Translations under genes and position numbers: made by a program
Notes under the pieces: model-generated
What the model saw: only the letters and a program-made list of their open reading frames with translations
Database searches by the model: none
What the model was told of the DNA's origin: nothing
Assembly: GCA_007122215.1 (NCBI GenBank)
Contig: SKUG01000208.1
Coordinates: forward strand, 1-5,970
Source: Thermoleophilia bacterium
GTDB taxonomy: Bacteria; Actinomycetota; Thermoleophilia; Gaiellales; SKUG01
Direction: 5' to 3'
Length of the DNA: 5,970 nucleotides
In this document: positions 1 through 5,422 of the stretch, one piece after another
Position numbering within the stretch: the first letter of the stretch is position 1
Layout of the letters: every line of letters begins with the position of its first letter

Positions 1-603
1 GCCGCCCGCGTCAGCTTCGGCAAGCGCCGCGCCGAGATGGATACCGCCGACGAGGGCCTGATCCGGTTCCTGATGCGCGAGCGCCACGGCACCCCCTTCG
101 AGCACAACTCCTTCCGCTTCCACGTCCGCTGCCCGATGTTCGTCGCGCGCGAGTGGTTCCGCCATCGCATCGGGTCGTTCAACGAGGAGAGCGCCCGCTA
201 CCACGAGATGGAGCCGCTCTTCTACGTCCCCGACGCCGACCGGGTGCGCCGCCAGGTGGGCAAGCCCGGCGCCTACACCTTCGAGCCGGTGGATGCCGAG
301 CTGGCCGAGTCCACCCGCTCGGCCATGACCTCCAGCTACGAGGCGGCCTACGCGACCTACGCGAGCCTGCTCGAGCAGGGAGTCGCGAAGGAGCTCGCCC
401 GCAGCGTCCTGCCGGTCGGGCTCTACACCCAGTTCTACTGGACGCTCAACGCCCGGGCCCTGATGAACTTCCTCTCGCTGCGCGCCAGCGAGCACGCCCA
501 GTACGAGATCCGCGCCTTCGCCGAGGCGATCGAGCCGTTCCTGCAGCGTGCGATGCCGATCACCTGGGAGTCGTTCGTGGCCAACGGCCGCGTGGCTCCC
601 TGA
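1..603 (+). CDS. thyX: Flavin-dependent thymidylate synthase ThyX (5'-truncated by the window edge)
   Basis: ThyX makes dTMP from dUMP in the cytoplasm, using methylene-tetrahydrofolate as carbon donor and FAD/NADPH for reduction; it replaces ThyA in many actinobacteria. The frame is open from base 1 and reads AARVSFGKRRAE before the first ATG at 37. ARVSF is a conserved ThyX segment, so the true start lies to the left and the ATG at 37 is internal. About 200 residues are visible. Counting from base 1, the ThyX signature RHRxxSxNExSxRY is intact at residues 54-67 (RHRIGSFNEESARY). The later conserved block YTQFYWTLNARALMNFLSLR is followed by HAQYEIR, which matches the nucleotide-binding end of the family. 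It ends with TGA at 601-603. The family is usually about 210-250 residues, so only a short N-terminal piece is missing. No frameshift is seen. The family call is firm; operon partners to the left are unknown. Confidence 0.96.
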   Translation, partial: AARVSFGKRRAEMDTADEGLIRFLMRERHGTPFEHNSFRFHVRCPMFVAREWFRHRIGSFNEESARYHEMEPLFYVPDADRVRRQVGKPGAYTFEPVDAELAESTRSAMTSSYEAAYATYASLLEQGVAKELARSVLPVGLYTQFYWTLNARALMNFLSLRASEHAQYEIRAFAEAIEPFLQRAMPITWESFVANGRVAP

Positions 604-624
604 CCTGCGCCGCAGGCCGGGTTT
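604..624 (+). terminator. Weak stem-loop directly after the thyX stop
   Basis: Immediately after the TGA, CCTGC (604-608) and GCAGG (612-616) form a 5-bp stem with a 3-base loop. CCGGG and three Ts follow. The position suits a thyX transcript end, but the stem is short and the T-run minimal, so this is only a candidate. Confidence 0.22.
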
Positions 625-683
625 CCACCAGGCCCAGCCTTCCCCGACCATCGCCCGTCGGCGCCGAGCCCCCAGAACGCCCC

Positions 684-689
684 GAGGAG
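684..689 (+). promoter_or_regulatory. Ribosome binding site of fabH
   Basis: GAGGAG lies 5 bases upstream of the ATG at 695. It is the only good Shine-Dalgarno sequence near the 5' end of this frame. It supports starting fabH at 695 rather than at the in-frame ATG at 548, which lies inside thyX. Confidence 0.75.
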
Positions 690-694
690 CCAGA

Positions 695-1720
695 ATGTCC
701 CTGCTGCACGGATTGCGGATCGTTGCCACCGGGTCCTACCTGCCCCCCAAGGTGGTCACCAACGTCGAGCTCAGCGAGCACCTCGACACATCCGATGAGT
801 GGATCACCGCCCGCACCGGCATCCGCGAGCGCCGCTACGCCGACGAGGCCGAGCCCACCTCGGAGCTCGCCACCAAGGCCTGCCGGGCTGCGCTCGAGCG
901 GGCAGGCATCGATGCCCGCGAGGTCGACCACCTGGTCTGCGCGACGTCGACCCCCGACTGGCCCCAGCCGGCAACCGCCGCTGCGATCCACGGGATGCTG
1001 GGCATGTCGGTCGATGCGGGAGCGATGGACGTCGATGCGGTGTGTACCGGCTTCGTGTACGCACTGCATGCAGCGGCAGCACAGCTGGTGGCAGAGCCCA
1101 CCTGGGACTACGTGCTGGTGGTGGGCGCCGACTGCTACTCGCGGATCCTCGACCGGGAGGACCGCACCACGAGCGTCTTCTTCGGGGATGGCGCCGGCGC
1201 GGTGCTCCTCGGACGCGTCCCGGAGCTTCCCGATGAGGAGGAGGCCGGGCGCCCGCCACGGGGCATCCTGAGCAGCGTCTTCGGCAACGACTTCTCCCTG
1301 CACGACGCCATCATCGTGCCCGCGGGCGGGTCGCGCGAGCCGATCACCACCCAGGCCATCGCCAACCGTCGGCAGTACTTCCACATGAACGGCCCCGCGG
1401 TCTTCGAGTTCGCAACGAGCGCCCTGCCCAAGGCGATCCAGCGCGCATGCCAGCAGGCCGGTCTCGACCCGTCGGAGATCGACCTGCTGGTGCCCCACCA
1501 GTCGAACCGCCGGATCATCGAGGCCAGCATGCAGGCCCTGCGGCTGCCACCCGAACGGACCCACTACACGCTGGAGGCCTACGGCAACACCGCGGCAGCC
1601 TCCATCCCCGTCACCCTCGACGACGCCATCCAGAAGGACCGGATCCGGGCCGGCGACCTCGTTGCGATCGCCGGCTACGGCGGTGGCCTGAGCTGGGGCT
1701 CCCTGCTGATTCGCTGGTAG
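695..1720 (+). CDS. fabH: 3-oxoacyl-ACP synthase III (KAS III, FabH)
   Basis: FabH condenses a starter acyl-CoA with malonyl-ACP, the first step of type II fatty acid synthesis, in the cytoplasm. The 341-residue protein starts with MSLLHGLRIVATGSYLPP, typical of the family N-terminus, followed by DEWITARTGIRERR. The thiolase-fold catalytic triad is complete: Cys117 (VDAVCTGF), His268 (VPHQSN) and Asn298 (YGNTAAAS). The 30-residue His-Asn spacing equals that of E. coli FabH (H244/N274). The C-terminus GYGGGLSWGSLLIRW is also characteristic. It is somewhat longer than E. coli FabH (317 residues); part of the excess is an acidic, proline-containing insertion at about 176-190. The start was chosen for its GAGGAG site and because conserved sequence begins there. 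No acpP, fabD or fabF is visible nearby, so a specialised KAS III role (branched or unusual starter) cannot be excluded. The membrane-protein gene follows closely and may be co-transcribed. Confidence 0.93.
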   Translation: MSLLHGLRIVATGSYLPPKVVTNVELSEHLDTSDEWITARTGIRERRYADEAEPTSELATKACRAALERAGIDAREVDHLVCATSTPDWPQPATAAAIHGMLGMSVDAGAMDVDAVCTGFVYALHAAAAQLVAEPTWDYVLVVGADCYSRILDREDRTTSVFFGDGAGAVLLGRVPELPDEEEAGRPPRGILSSVFGNDFSLHDAIIVPAGGSREPITTQAIANRRQYFHMNGPAVFEFATSALPKAIQRACQQAGLDPSEIDLLVPHQSNRRIIEASMQALRLPPERTHYTLEAYGNTAAASIPVTLDDAIQKDRIRAGDLVAIAGYGGGLSWGSLLIRW

Positions 1721-1778
1721 CGATCAGGTGCTTCGACGGATACGGGTGCGCCCTGACCCGATGCTGGGTACAGGCCGG

Positions 1779-3161
1779 ATGATGGACCGAGACGACCTCC
1801 AGCTGCTGCGCCCCGCGCCCCGCGCGTTTGCCCTGCTGGCCGTCGCAAGCCTCGTGCTGCTGGTCGTGTCGACGCTGCAGGTGGTGGGGCCGGCCCCGGG
1901 CGGCTGGACGGGCGTCGTCACGGCCCTGCTCGGCGGGGGAATGTCCACGGCCTACCTTCGACGCCGCTGGGCACACCTCGGGCTGGGCCCGGAGGCGTTC
2001 GTCGTGCGGGAGCTGCGCCGGGAGTCCCGGATTCCCTGGGAGGAGGTGGAAGGGTTCGAGGTCGATGACGAGCCTGTCCGGATCCTGCGGATCCTCCCGA
2101 TTCCCCAGCGCCGGGTGGTGGTGCGCTTTGCCCCGGACGATGTCGCGACAGGGGTTGCCAGCGCGGACTCGGAGCCAGCTGCGGGCGAGGCCGTGACCCC
2201 GTGGGCAACGGCTGGGACCGAAGCCGACGAGGAGATACCGGACGAGGCTGCGGATGCGGAGCCGGCAGGGCAGGAGGACCCGACGGGCAGCTGGGCTGCG
2301 CTGCGCTGGAGCTATGACAGGCCGGCAGAGGAGCTCCGGGACCTGCTGGAGCACTGGCGGGTGCACCGCGAGGCACCGGCCGCGCCCGAGACGGAGGCTC
2401 CCGACGACGCCACGGGACGCGCCACGGAGCAGCAGGCCCGCGCGGCGGAGAAGGCCGCGAAGCAAGCGGCTGCCGCCAGGCGCAAGGAGGAGGCCCTACG
2501 GCGCAAGGAGGAGGCTCGGCAGCGCAAGCAGGTCGAGCGCGAGCGCAGGCGCGAGCTGGCACGTCGCAAGGCCGATGCCAAACGGGAGAGGGCAGCGCGG
2601 GCACGCATCGCGAAGTCGCGGCAGAAGGAGCGGAAGGAGCAGCTCAAGGCCCAGCGGACAGCCGCGACACGGCGAACACAGGGAGAGGCCATCACCCGAT
2701 CCCCAGCTCCTGAACAGGGTCGCCGGCGCGCGCCTGTCGAGGCCGGGCAGCAGGAACCCGGTTCAGGCATGTCAGCAGGGCGCTACCTCGGGATCGGGGC
2801 GATCACGCTGGCCGGTCTCGCAGTGACCTGGTTCGTCGTCGACGTGCTGCGGGAGGAGTTCGCCACCAGCGTCAGCGCATCCACCATCGAGGCACACATC
2901 CGGGATCGCCACCTCGACGAGGACGAGCAGGATATCGTGGTTCGCTGCCCGGGCGACCTCACCCGCACGGCCGGCAGCCAGGTCAGCTGCACCGGCACCC
3001 TGGATGGGGAGCGGGTCTACACCTATCGGGTGCTGATGGTCGATGGAACCGGCCGGAACCTCGACGTCCTCGTGCGGGATGAACGGGCCGCCAGCGACGC
3101 GGAATCCCGGGACCGGCCCCGGGAGCGATCCCGACCAGGCAACGCCAGCCGGGATCAGTAG
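1779..3161 (+). CDS. Membrane protein with PH-like domain, basic coiled coil and DUF4333-like domain; function unknown
   Basis: Function not recognised. Numbered from the ATG at 1779 (460 residues): two hydrophobic helices at about 16-36 and 43-60, ending in YLRRRW. A region resembling bacterial PH domains starts at about 68 (FVVRELRRESRIPWEEVEGFEV, then RRVVVRF) and closes with ALRWSYDRPAEELRDLLEHW at about 174-193. An acidic low-complexity stretch (about 119-170) interrupts it. Residues about 215-295 are rich in K, R, E and A and should form a long helix or coiled coil. A third helix lies at about 335-357. Residues about 360-435 resemble DUF4333, with the spaced CPGDL (Cys390) and SC (Cys404) pattern. 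The positive-inside rule puts the PH and coil parts in the cytoplasm and the DUF4333 part outside, where the two cysteines could form a disulfide. The start is uncertain: GTG 1728, ATG 1761, 1779 and 1782 are all in frame and none has a clear ribosome binding site. I prefer 1779/1782 because the protein then begins just before helix 1. It lies close behind fabH. Confidence 0.85.
   Translation: MMDRDDLQLLRPAPRAFALLAVASLVLLVVSTLQVVGPAPGGWTGVVTALLGGGMSTAYLRRRWAHLGLGPEAFVVRELRRESRIPWEEVEGFEVDDEPVRILRILPIPQRRVVVRFAPDDVATGVASADSEPAAGEAVTPWATAGTEADEEIPDEAADAEPAGQEDPTGSWAALRWSYDRPAEELRDLLEHWRVHREAPAAPETEAPDDATGRATEQQARAAEKAAKQAAAARRKEEALRRKEEARQRKQVERERRRELARRKADAKRERAARARIAKSRQKERKEQLKAQRTAATRRTQGEAITRSPAPEQGRRRAPVEAGQQEPGSGMSAGRYLGIGAITLAGLAVTWFVVDVLREEFATSVSASTIEAHIRDRHLDEDEQDIVVRCPGDLTRTAGSQVSCTGTLDGERVYTYRVLMVDGTGRNLDVLVRDERAASDAESRDRPRERSRPGNASRDQ
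2479..2515 (+). repeat. Tandem duplicated heptad inside the coiled-coil coding region
   Basis: The 16-base string GGCGCAAGGAGGAGGC occurs at 2479-2494 and again at 2500-2515, a period of 21 bases. It encodes RRKEEAL followed by RRKEEAR, so the repeat adds exactly one seven-residue coiled-coil unit. It looks like a recent in-frame duplication within the coil. Confidence 0.7.
3105..3124. terminator. Perfect 7-bp GC-rich hairpin near the convergent gene ends
   Basis: TCCCGGG (3105-3111) and CCCGGGA (3118-3124) form a perfect 7-bp stem with a 6-base loop. It lies in the last codons of the membrane-protein gene and just past the stop of the converging minus-strand gene. There is no T-tract on either side, so an intrinsic terminator is not proven, although high-GC actinobacterial terminators often lack one. 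For the minus-strand gene the hairpin lies about 30 bases beyond the stop, a typical terminator position. For the plus-strand gene it would lie inside the coding region. Confidence 0.35.
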
Positions 3162-3904
3162 CGGCGGGCGTAGGCCTCGGCAGCTGCCTCGCTGCGGTCC
3201 TGGTATCGAATCACCGAGATGGCATGCCCGACCTCGTGCTGGACGATCTCGGGAATCGACCGATCACCGCGCAGCTGGTGGCGCACGGCCACCTGGATCC
3301 GCACGGGAATCCAGGGCCCGTTCCCACGCTGGACGATGCGGGTGGCCCCCACCAGGCCCCCTTCGAGCGCGGCGACCGGGTGCAGCTCGATCGGCACCCC
3401 GTACTGCGCGAGCAGGGCAAGGTCACCGGCGGGCAGGCGTCGCAGGCCCTCGATCGCCTGCTGCATCTCCCCACGGGTGACGTAGTTCGAGCCGATCCGA
3501 ACCGGGATCACCTGGACGCCGTTGGTCGGCTGGTTCACCGGTGGCGGCAGCTGGCCGGCGTGCTGGGGAAGGACCTCGGAGCCGCCGCGGCGGGAGTGGC
3601 GGGGATGGACGGTTGCCGAGCGGGCTGCCGGGCCGCGTGCGGGCACCCCCTCCCGGGCCTGCGCCACAGCCCCCCCTGAGGCGGGCAGGTCGGCATGGGC
3701 CACGCCGTGGGAGTGGGCATGTGCGACGCCGTGGCCGTCGCGGCTGGAATGTCCGGCGATGTCCATGCGCAGCTGGCCAGCGGTTCCTGTCACGGGCTGG
3801 GCACCAGGGGGACCTTGGCGCTCGGGACCATGCGCCTGGCCAAGCATGGCCCAGCGGGACTGCAGCGCCGCGGCGGGGGATGTCGGAAGACAGGCAGCCA
3901 TCAT
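3155..3904 (-). CDS. Putative zinc metallopeptidase with histidine-rich N-terminal region
   Basis: Family not recognised beyond a zincin motif. From the ATG at 3904 the product is 249 residues. Near the C-terminus is EIVQHEVGHAISV, with HEVGH at 223-227 (bases 3224-3238): an HExxH motif with two zinc-ligand histidines and the catalytic Glu. Glu239 or Glu243 in RSEAAAEAYARRY could be the third ligand, as in gluzincin-type peptidases. The likely domain is about 128-249 (from GVQVIPVRIG). The N-terminal half is Pro/Ala/Gly-rich and probably disordered, with a histidine cluster at 52-70 in which HGVAHA occurs twice. No convincing signal peptide or membrane helix is seen. The start is uncertain: in-frame ATGs lie at 3904, 3901, 3847 and 3766, none with a good ribosome binding site. 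Third-position GC is lower before 3766, so a 203-residue form is quite possible. TGA is at 3157-3155, overlapping the convergent gene. The C-terminal half is clearly coding; peptidase activity is inferred. Confidence 0.72.
   Translation of the reverse strand: MMAACLPTSPAAALQSRWAMLGQAHGPERQGPPGAQPVTGTAGQLRMDIAGHSSRDGHGVAHAHSHGVAHADLPASGGAVAQAREGVPARGPAARSATVHPRHSRRGGSEVLPQHAGQLPPPVNQPTNGVQVIPVRIGSNYVTRGEMQQAIEGLRRLPAGDLALLAQYGVPIELHPVAALEGGLVGATRIVQRGNGPWIPVRIQVAVRHQLRGDRSIPEIVQHEVGHAISVIRYQDRSEAAAEAYARRY
3692..3733 (-). repeat. Histidine-rich repeat region (two HGVAHA units)
   Basis: On the minus strand these bases encode HGVAHAHSHGVAHA: two HGVAHA units separated by HS. The synonymous codons differ between copies (GTC GCA CAT versus GTG GCC CAT), so this is a protein-level repeat rather than a fresh DNA duplication. 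It may bind metal ions, which is inference. Confidence 0.6.
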
Positions 3905-3941
3905 CCATGGTGTCGCCGCTGTCGGGGACCGCCACACGCGC

Positions 3942-3953
3942 CCGCGATCGCGG
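3942..3953. promoter_or_regulatory. 12-bp perfect palindrome in the divergent intergenic region
   Basis: CCGCGATCGCGG is a perfect palindrome between the minus-strand peptidase gene and fumC. It is about 38 bases from the putative ATG of the former and about 60 bases upstream of the proposed fumC -10 element. The location suits an operator serving either divergent gene. Such GC-rich palindromes also arise by chance at this base composition, and no known regulator is recognised. Confidence 0.3.
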
Positions 3954-4014
3954 TGGCCGGGACGGCACCGGCCACTGGCCGCTTGGCGCCGCGGCGATCC
4001 ATCGCAGCTGGCGG

Positions 4015-4020
4015 TAGTAT
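4015..4020 (+). promoter_or_regulatory. Candidate -10 element of the fumC promoter
   Basis: TAGTAT fits the actinobacterial -10 pattern TAnnnT and is a rare AT-rich hexamer in this region. It would place the transcript start near 4027, with a leader of about 32 bases before the ATG at 4059. No good -35 hexamer is seen at 16-18 bases spacing (TTGGCG at 3983 is 26 bases away), so it may need an activator or be only approximate. Confidence 0.4.
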
Positions 4021-4033
4021 CGGGGCACCCGAT
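4019..4033. promoter_or_regulatory. Inverted repeat overlapping the predicted fumC transcription start
   Basis: ATCGGG (4019-4024) and CCCGAT (4028-4033) are perfect inverted arms around GCA. The repeat overlaps the end of the candidate -10 element and the predicted transcript start, a typical repressor position. The half-sites are short and no named regulator is recognised; it could also be a small stem in the leader RNA. Confidence 0.33.
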
Positions 4034-4043
4034 CGACCGACGC

Positions 4044-4049
4044 GAGGAG
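4044..4049 (+). promoter_or_regulatory. Ribosome binding site of fumC
   Basis: GAGGAG lies 9 bases before the ATG at 4059. It decides the start, since the frame stays open far upstream without resembling fumarase. Confidence 0.72.
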
Positions 4050-4058
4050 CTGCGCAGC

Positions 4059-5399
4059 ATGACCGCCACCGAGACCCGCCACTGGGGCCCCGAGACCGAC
4101 AAGGCAATCGCCAACTTCCCGGTCTCGGGCGAGCGGATGCCGATCGGCGTCGTGCACTGGATGGCACGGCTCAAGGCCGATGCTGCCCGTGCCAACGCCG
4201 CCCTCGGGCTGCTGGAGCCTGCGATCGCCGACCGCATCGCCGCCGCGGGCGAGGAGGTTGCCGCCGGCCGCTGGGACGACCAGTTCCCGCTCGATGTCTT
4301 CCAGACCGGCAGCGGCACCTCCACCAACATGAACGTCAACGAGGTGCTGGCGAGCCTGGCCGGCGACGACGTCCACCCGAACGACCACGTCAACCTCGGC
4401 CAGTCGTCCAACGACACCTTCCCGAGCGCCGTCCACCTCGCAACCCTCGATGCGGTCACCGCCACCCTGCTGCCGGCGCTCGAGCAGCTCGCAGGCTCGC
4501 TCAGCAGCAAGGCCGACGAGTATGCGGACGTCGTCAAGAGCGGTCGCACCCACATGATGGATGCCGTTCCGGTGACCCTCGGCCAGGAGTTCGCCGGCTA
4601 CGCCACCCAGGTACGCCTGGGGATCGACCGGATCGAGGCTACCCTCGGACGGGTGGGGCAGCTGCCGCTGGGCGGGACCGCCACCGGCACCGGGCTCAAC
4701 ACCCATCCCGAGTTCGCAGCCCGCGTGCTGGAGCTGCTCGGGGCCCGCGCGGCGTTCTCCGTCTCGCAGCCCGTCGATCGCTTCGAGGCACAGGCCAACC
4801 GCGACGCGCTGGTCGAGCTGTCGGGCGCCCTCAAGGTCGTTGCGGTGTCGCTGATGAAGGTCGCCACCGACATCCGGCTGATGGGCTCGGGCCCGCGCGC
4901 CGGGATCGCCGAGCTGGAGCTGCCGAGCCTGCAGAAGGGCAGCTCGATCATGCCGGGCAAGGTCAACCCCGTGATGGTCGAGGTCGTCTGCCAGACGATG
5001 GCACAGGTCATCGGCAACGATGCTGCGATCACCCTGGGCGGCATGCAGGGACAGTTCGAGCTGAACGTCGGGATCCCCCTGATCGCCCGCAACATCCTCC
5101 ACTCCACCACGATCATGGCCTCTGCCAGCCGGCTCTTTGCCGAGCGCTGCGTGGACGGCCTCGAGGTCCAGCAGGAGCGGTGCGAGCAGTATGCGGAGGC
5201 ATCCCTGGCGGTTGCCACCGCGCTCAACCCCTTCATCGGCTACGACCGCGCCACGGAGATCGTCCAGCAGGCCCACGCCTCGGGCCGCACGCTGCGCGAG
5301 GTGGCACGCGAGCTGGGCGTCGATGACTCCACGCTCGACCAGGCACTCGACATGCGGGCCATGGCGGCCGGAGGCATCCCGCAGGGCGCCGGCAGCTGA
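4059..5399 (+). CDS. fumC: Class II fumarate hydratase (fumarase C), N-terminally short form
   Basis: Class II fumarase interconverts fumarate and L-malate in the TCA cycle; it is an iron-free cytoplasmic homotetramer. The 446-residue protein has all the family landmarks: TGSGT at 83-87, the B-site block HPND at 106-109, SSND at 116-119, GRTHMMDAVP with catalytic His165, and GSSIMPGKVNP at 294-304 with Ser295, Lys301 and Asn303 (equivalent to E. coli H188, S318, K324, N326). The closing region (ALNPFIGYDRATEIVQQAH) matches the FumC C-terminal domain. Overall it reads closest to the actinobacterial type, for example QFPLDVFQTGSGTS and SGRTHMMDAVPVTLGQEF. Odd points: it begins MTATETRHWGPETDK, so the usual ER-D-MG-V-VP segment before WG is absent and the conserved WGAQTxR is altered to WGPETDK. 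The loop before HPND is about 10 residues shorter than in E. coli. Neither upstream sequence nor other frames supply the missing part. Aspartase or argininosuccinate lyase is much less likely. Confidence 0.93.
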   Translation: MTATETRHWGPETDKAIANFPVSGERMPIGVVHWMARLKADAARANAALGLLEPAIADRIAAAGEEVAAGRWDDQFPLDVFQTGSGTSTNMNVNEVLASLAGDDVHPNDHVNLGQSSNDTFPSAVHLATLDAVTATLLPALEQLAGSLSSKADEYADVVKSGRTHMMDAVPVTLGQEFAGYATQVRLGIDRIEATLGRVGQLPLGGTATGTGLNTHPEFAARVLELLGARAAFSVSQPVDRFEAQANRDALVELSGALKVVAVSLMKVATDIRLMGSGPRAGIAELELPSLQKGSSIMPGKVNPVMVEVVCQTMAQVIGNDAAITLGGMQGQFELNVGIPLIARNILHSTTIMASASRLFAERCVDGLEVQQERCEQYAEASLAVATALNPFIGYDRATEIVQQAHASGRTLREVARELGVDDSTLDQALDMRAMAAGGIPQGAGS

Positions 5400-5422
5400 G
5401 GGTGCTGCTGCGCCCGACAGCA

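Noticed and set aside
548..694. Upstream extension of fabH to the ATG at 548
   Set aside because: The extra 49 residues overlap the end of thyX and do not resemble a KAS III N-terminus. The GAGGAG site and conserved sequence place the start at 695.
153..1271. Plus-strand open frame of 372 codons spanning thyX and fabH
   Set aside because: It crosses two well-supported genes in a different frame and its composition is Arg/Pro-rich shadow sequence.
560..1564. Minus-strand open frame of 334 codons opposite fabH
   Set aside because: It is a shadow of fabH, which has a complete catalytic triad and a ribosome binding site. The antisense product shows no recognisable motif.
3960..4058. Frameshift hiding the missing N-terminus of fumarase
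   Set aside because: All three plus-strand frames were read upstream of 4059. None gives the conserved ER-D-MG-V-VP segment, and a good ribosome binding site precedes 4059.
3155..4555. Extension of the minus-strand peptidase frame to 4555 (466 codons)
   Set aside because: The part beyond about 3904 runs antisense through the fumC promoter and the first third of fumC, and has Ser/Arg/Ala-rich shadow composition.
3695..5326. Plus-strand open frame of 543 codons in another frame over fumC
   Set aside because: Its translation is dominated by Arg, Gly, Pro and Ala, as in a +1 shadow of a GC-rich gene, and it overlaps fumC almost entirely.
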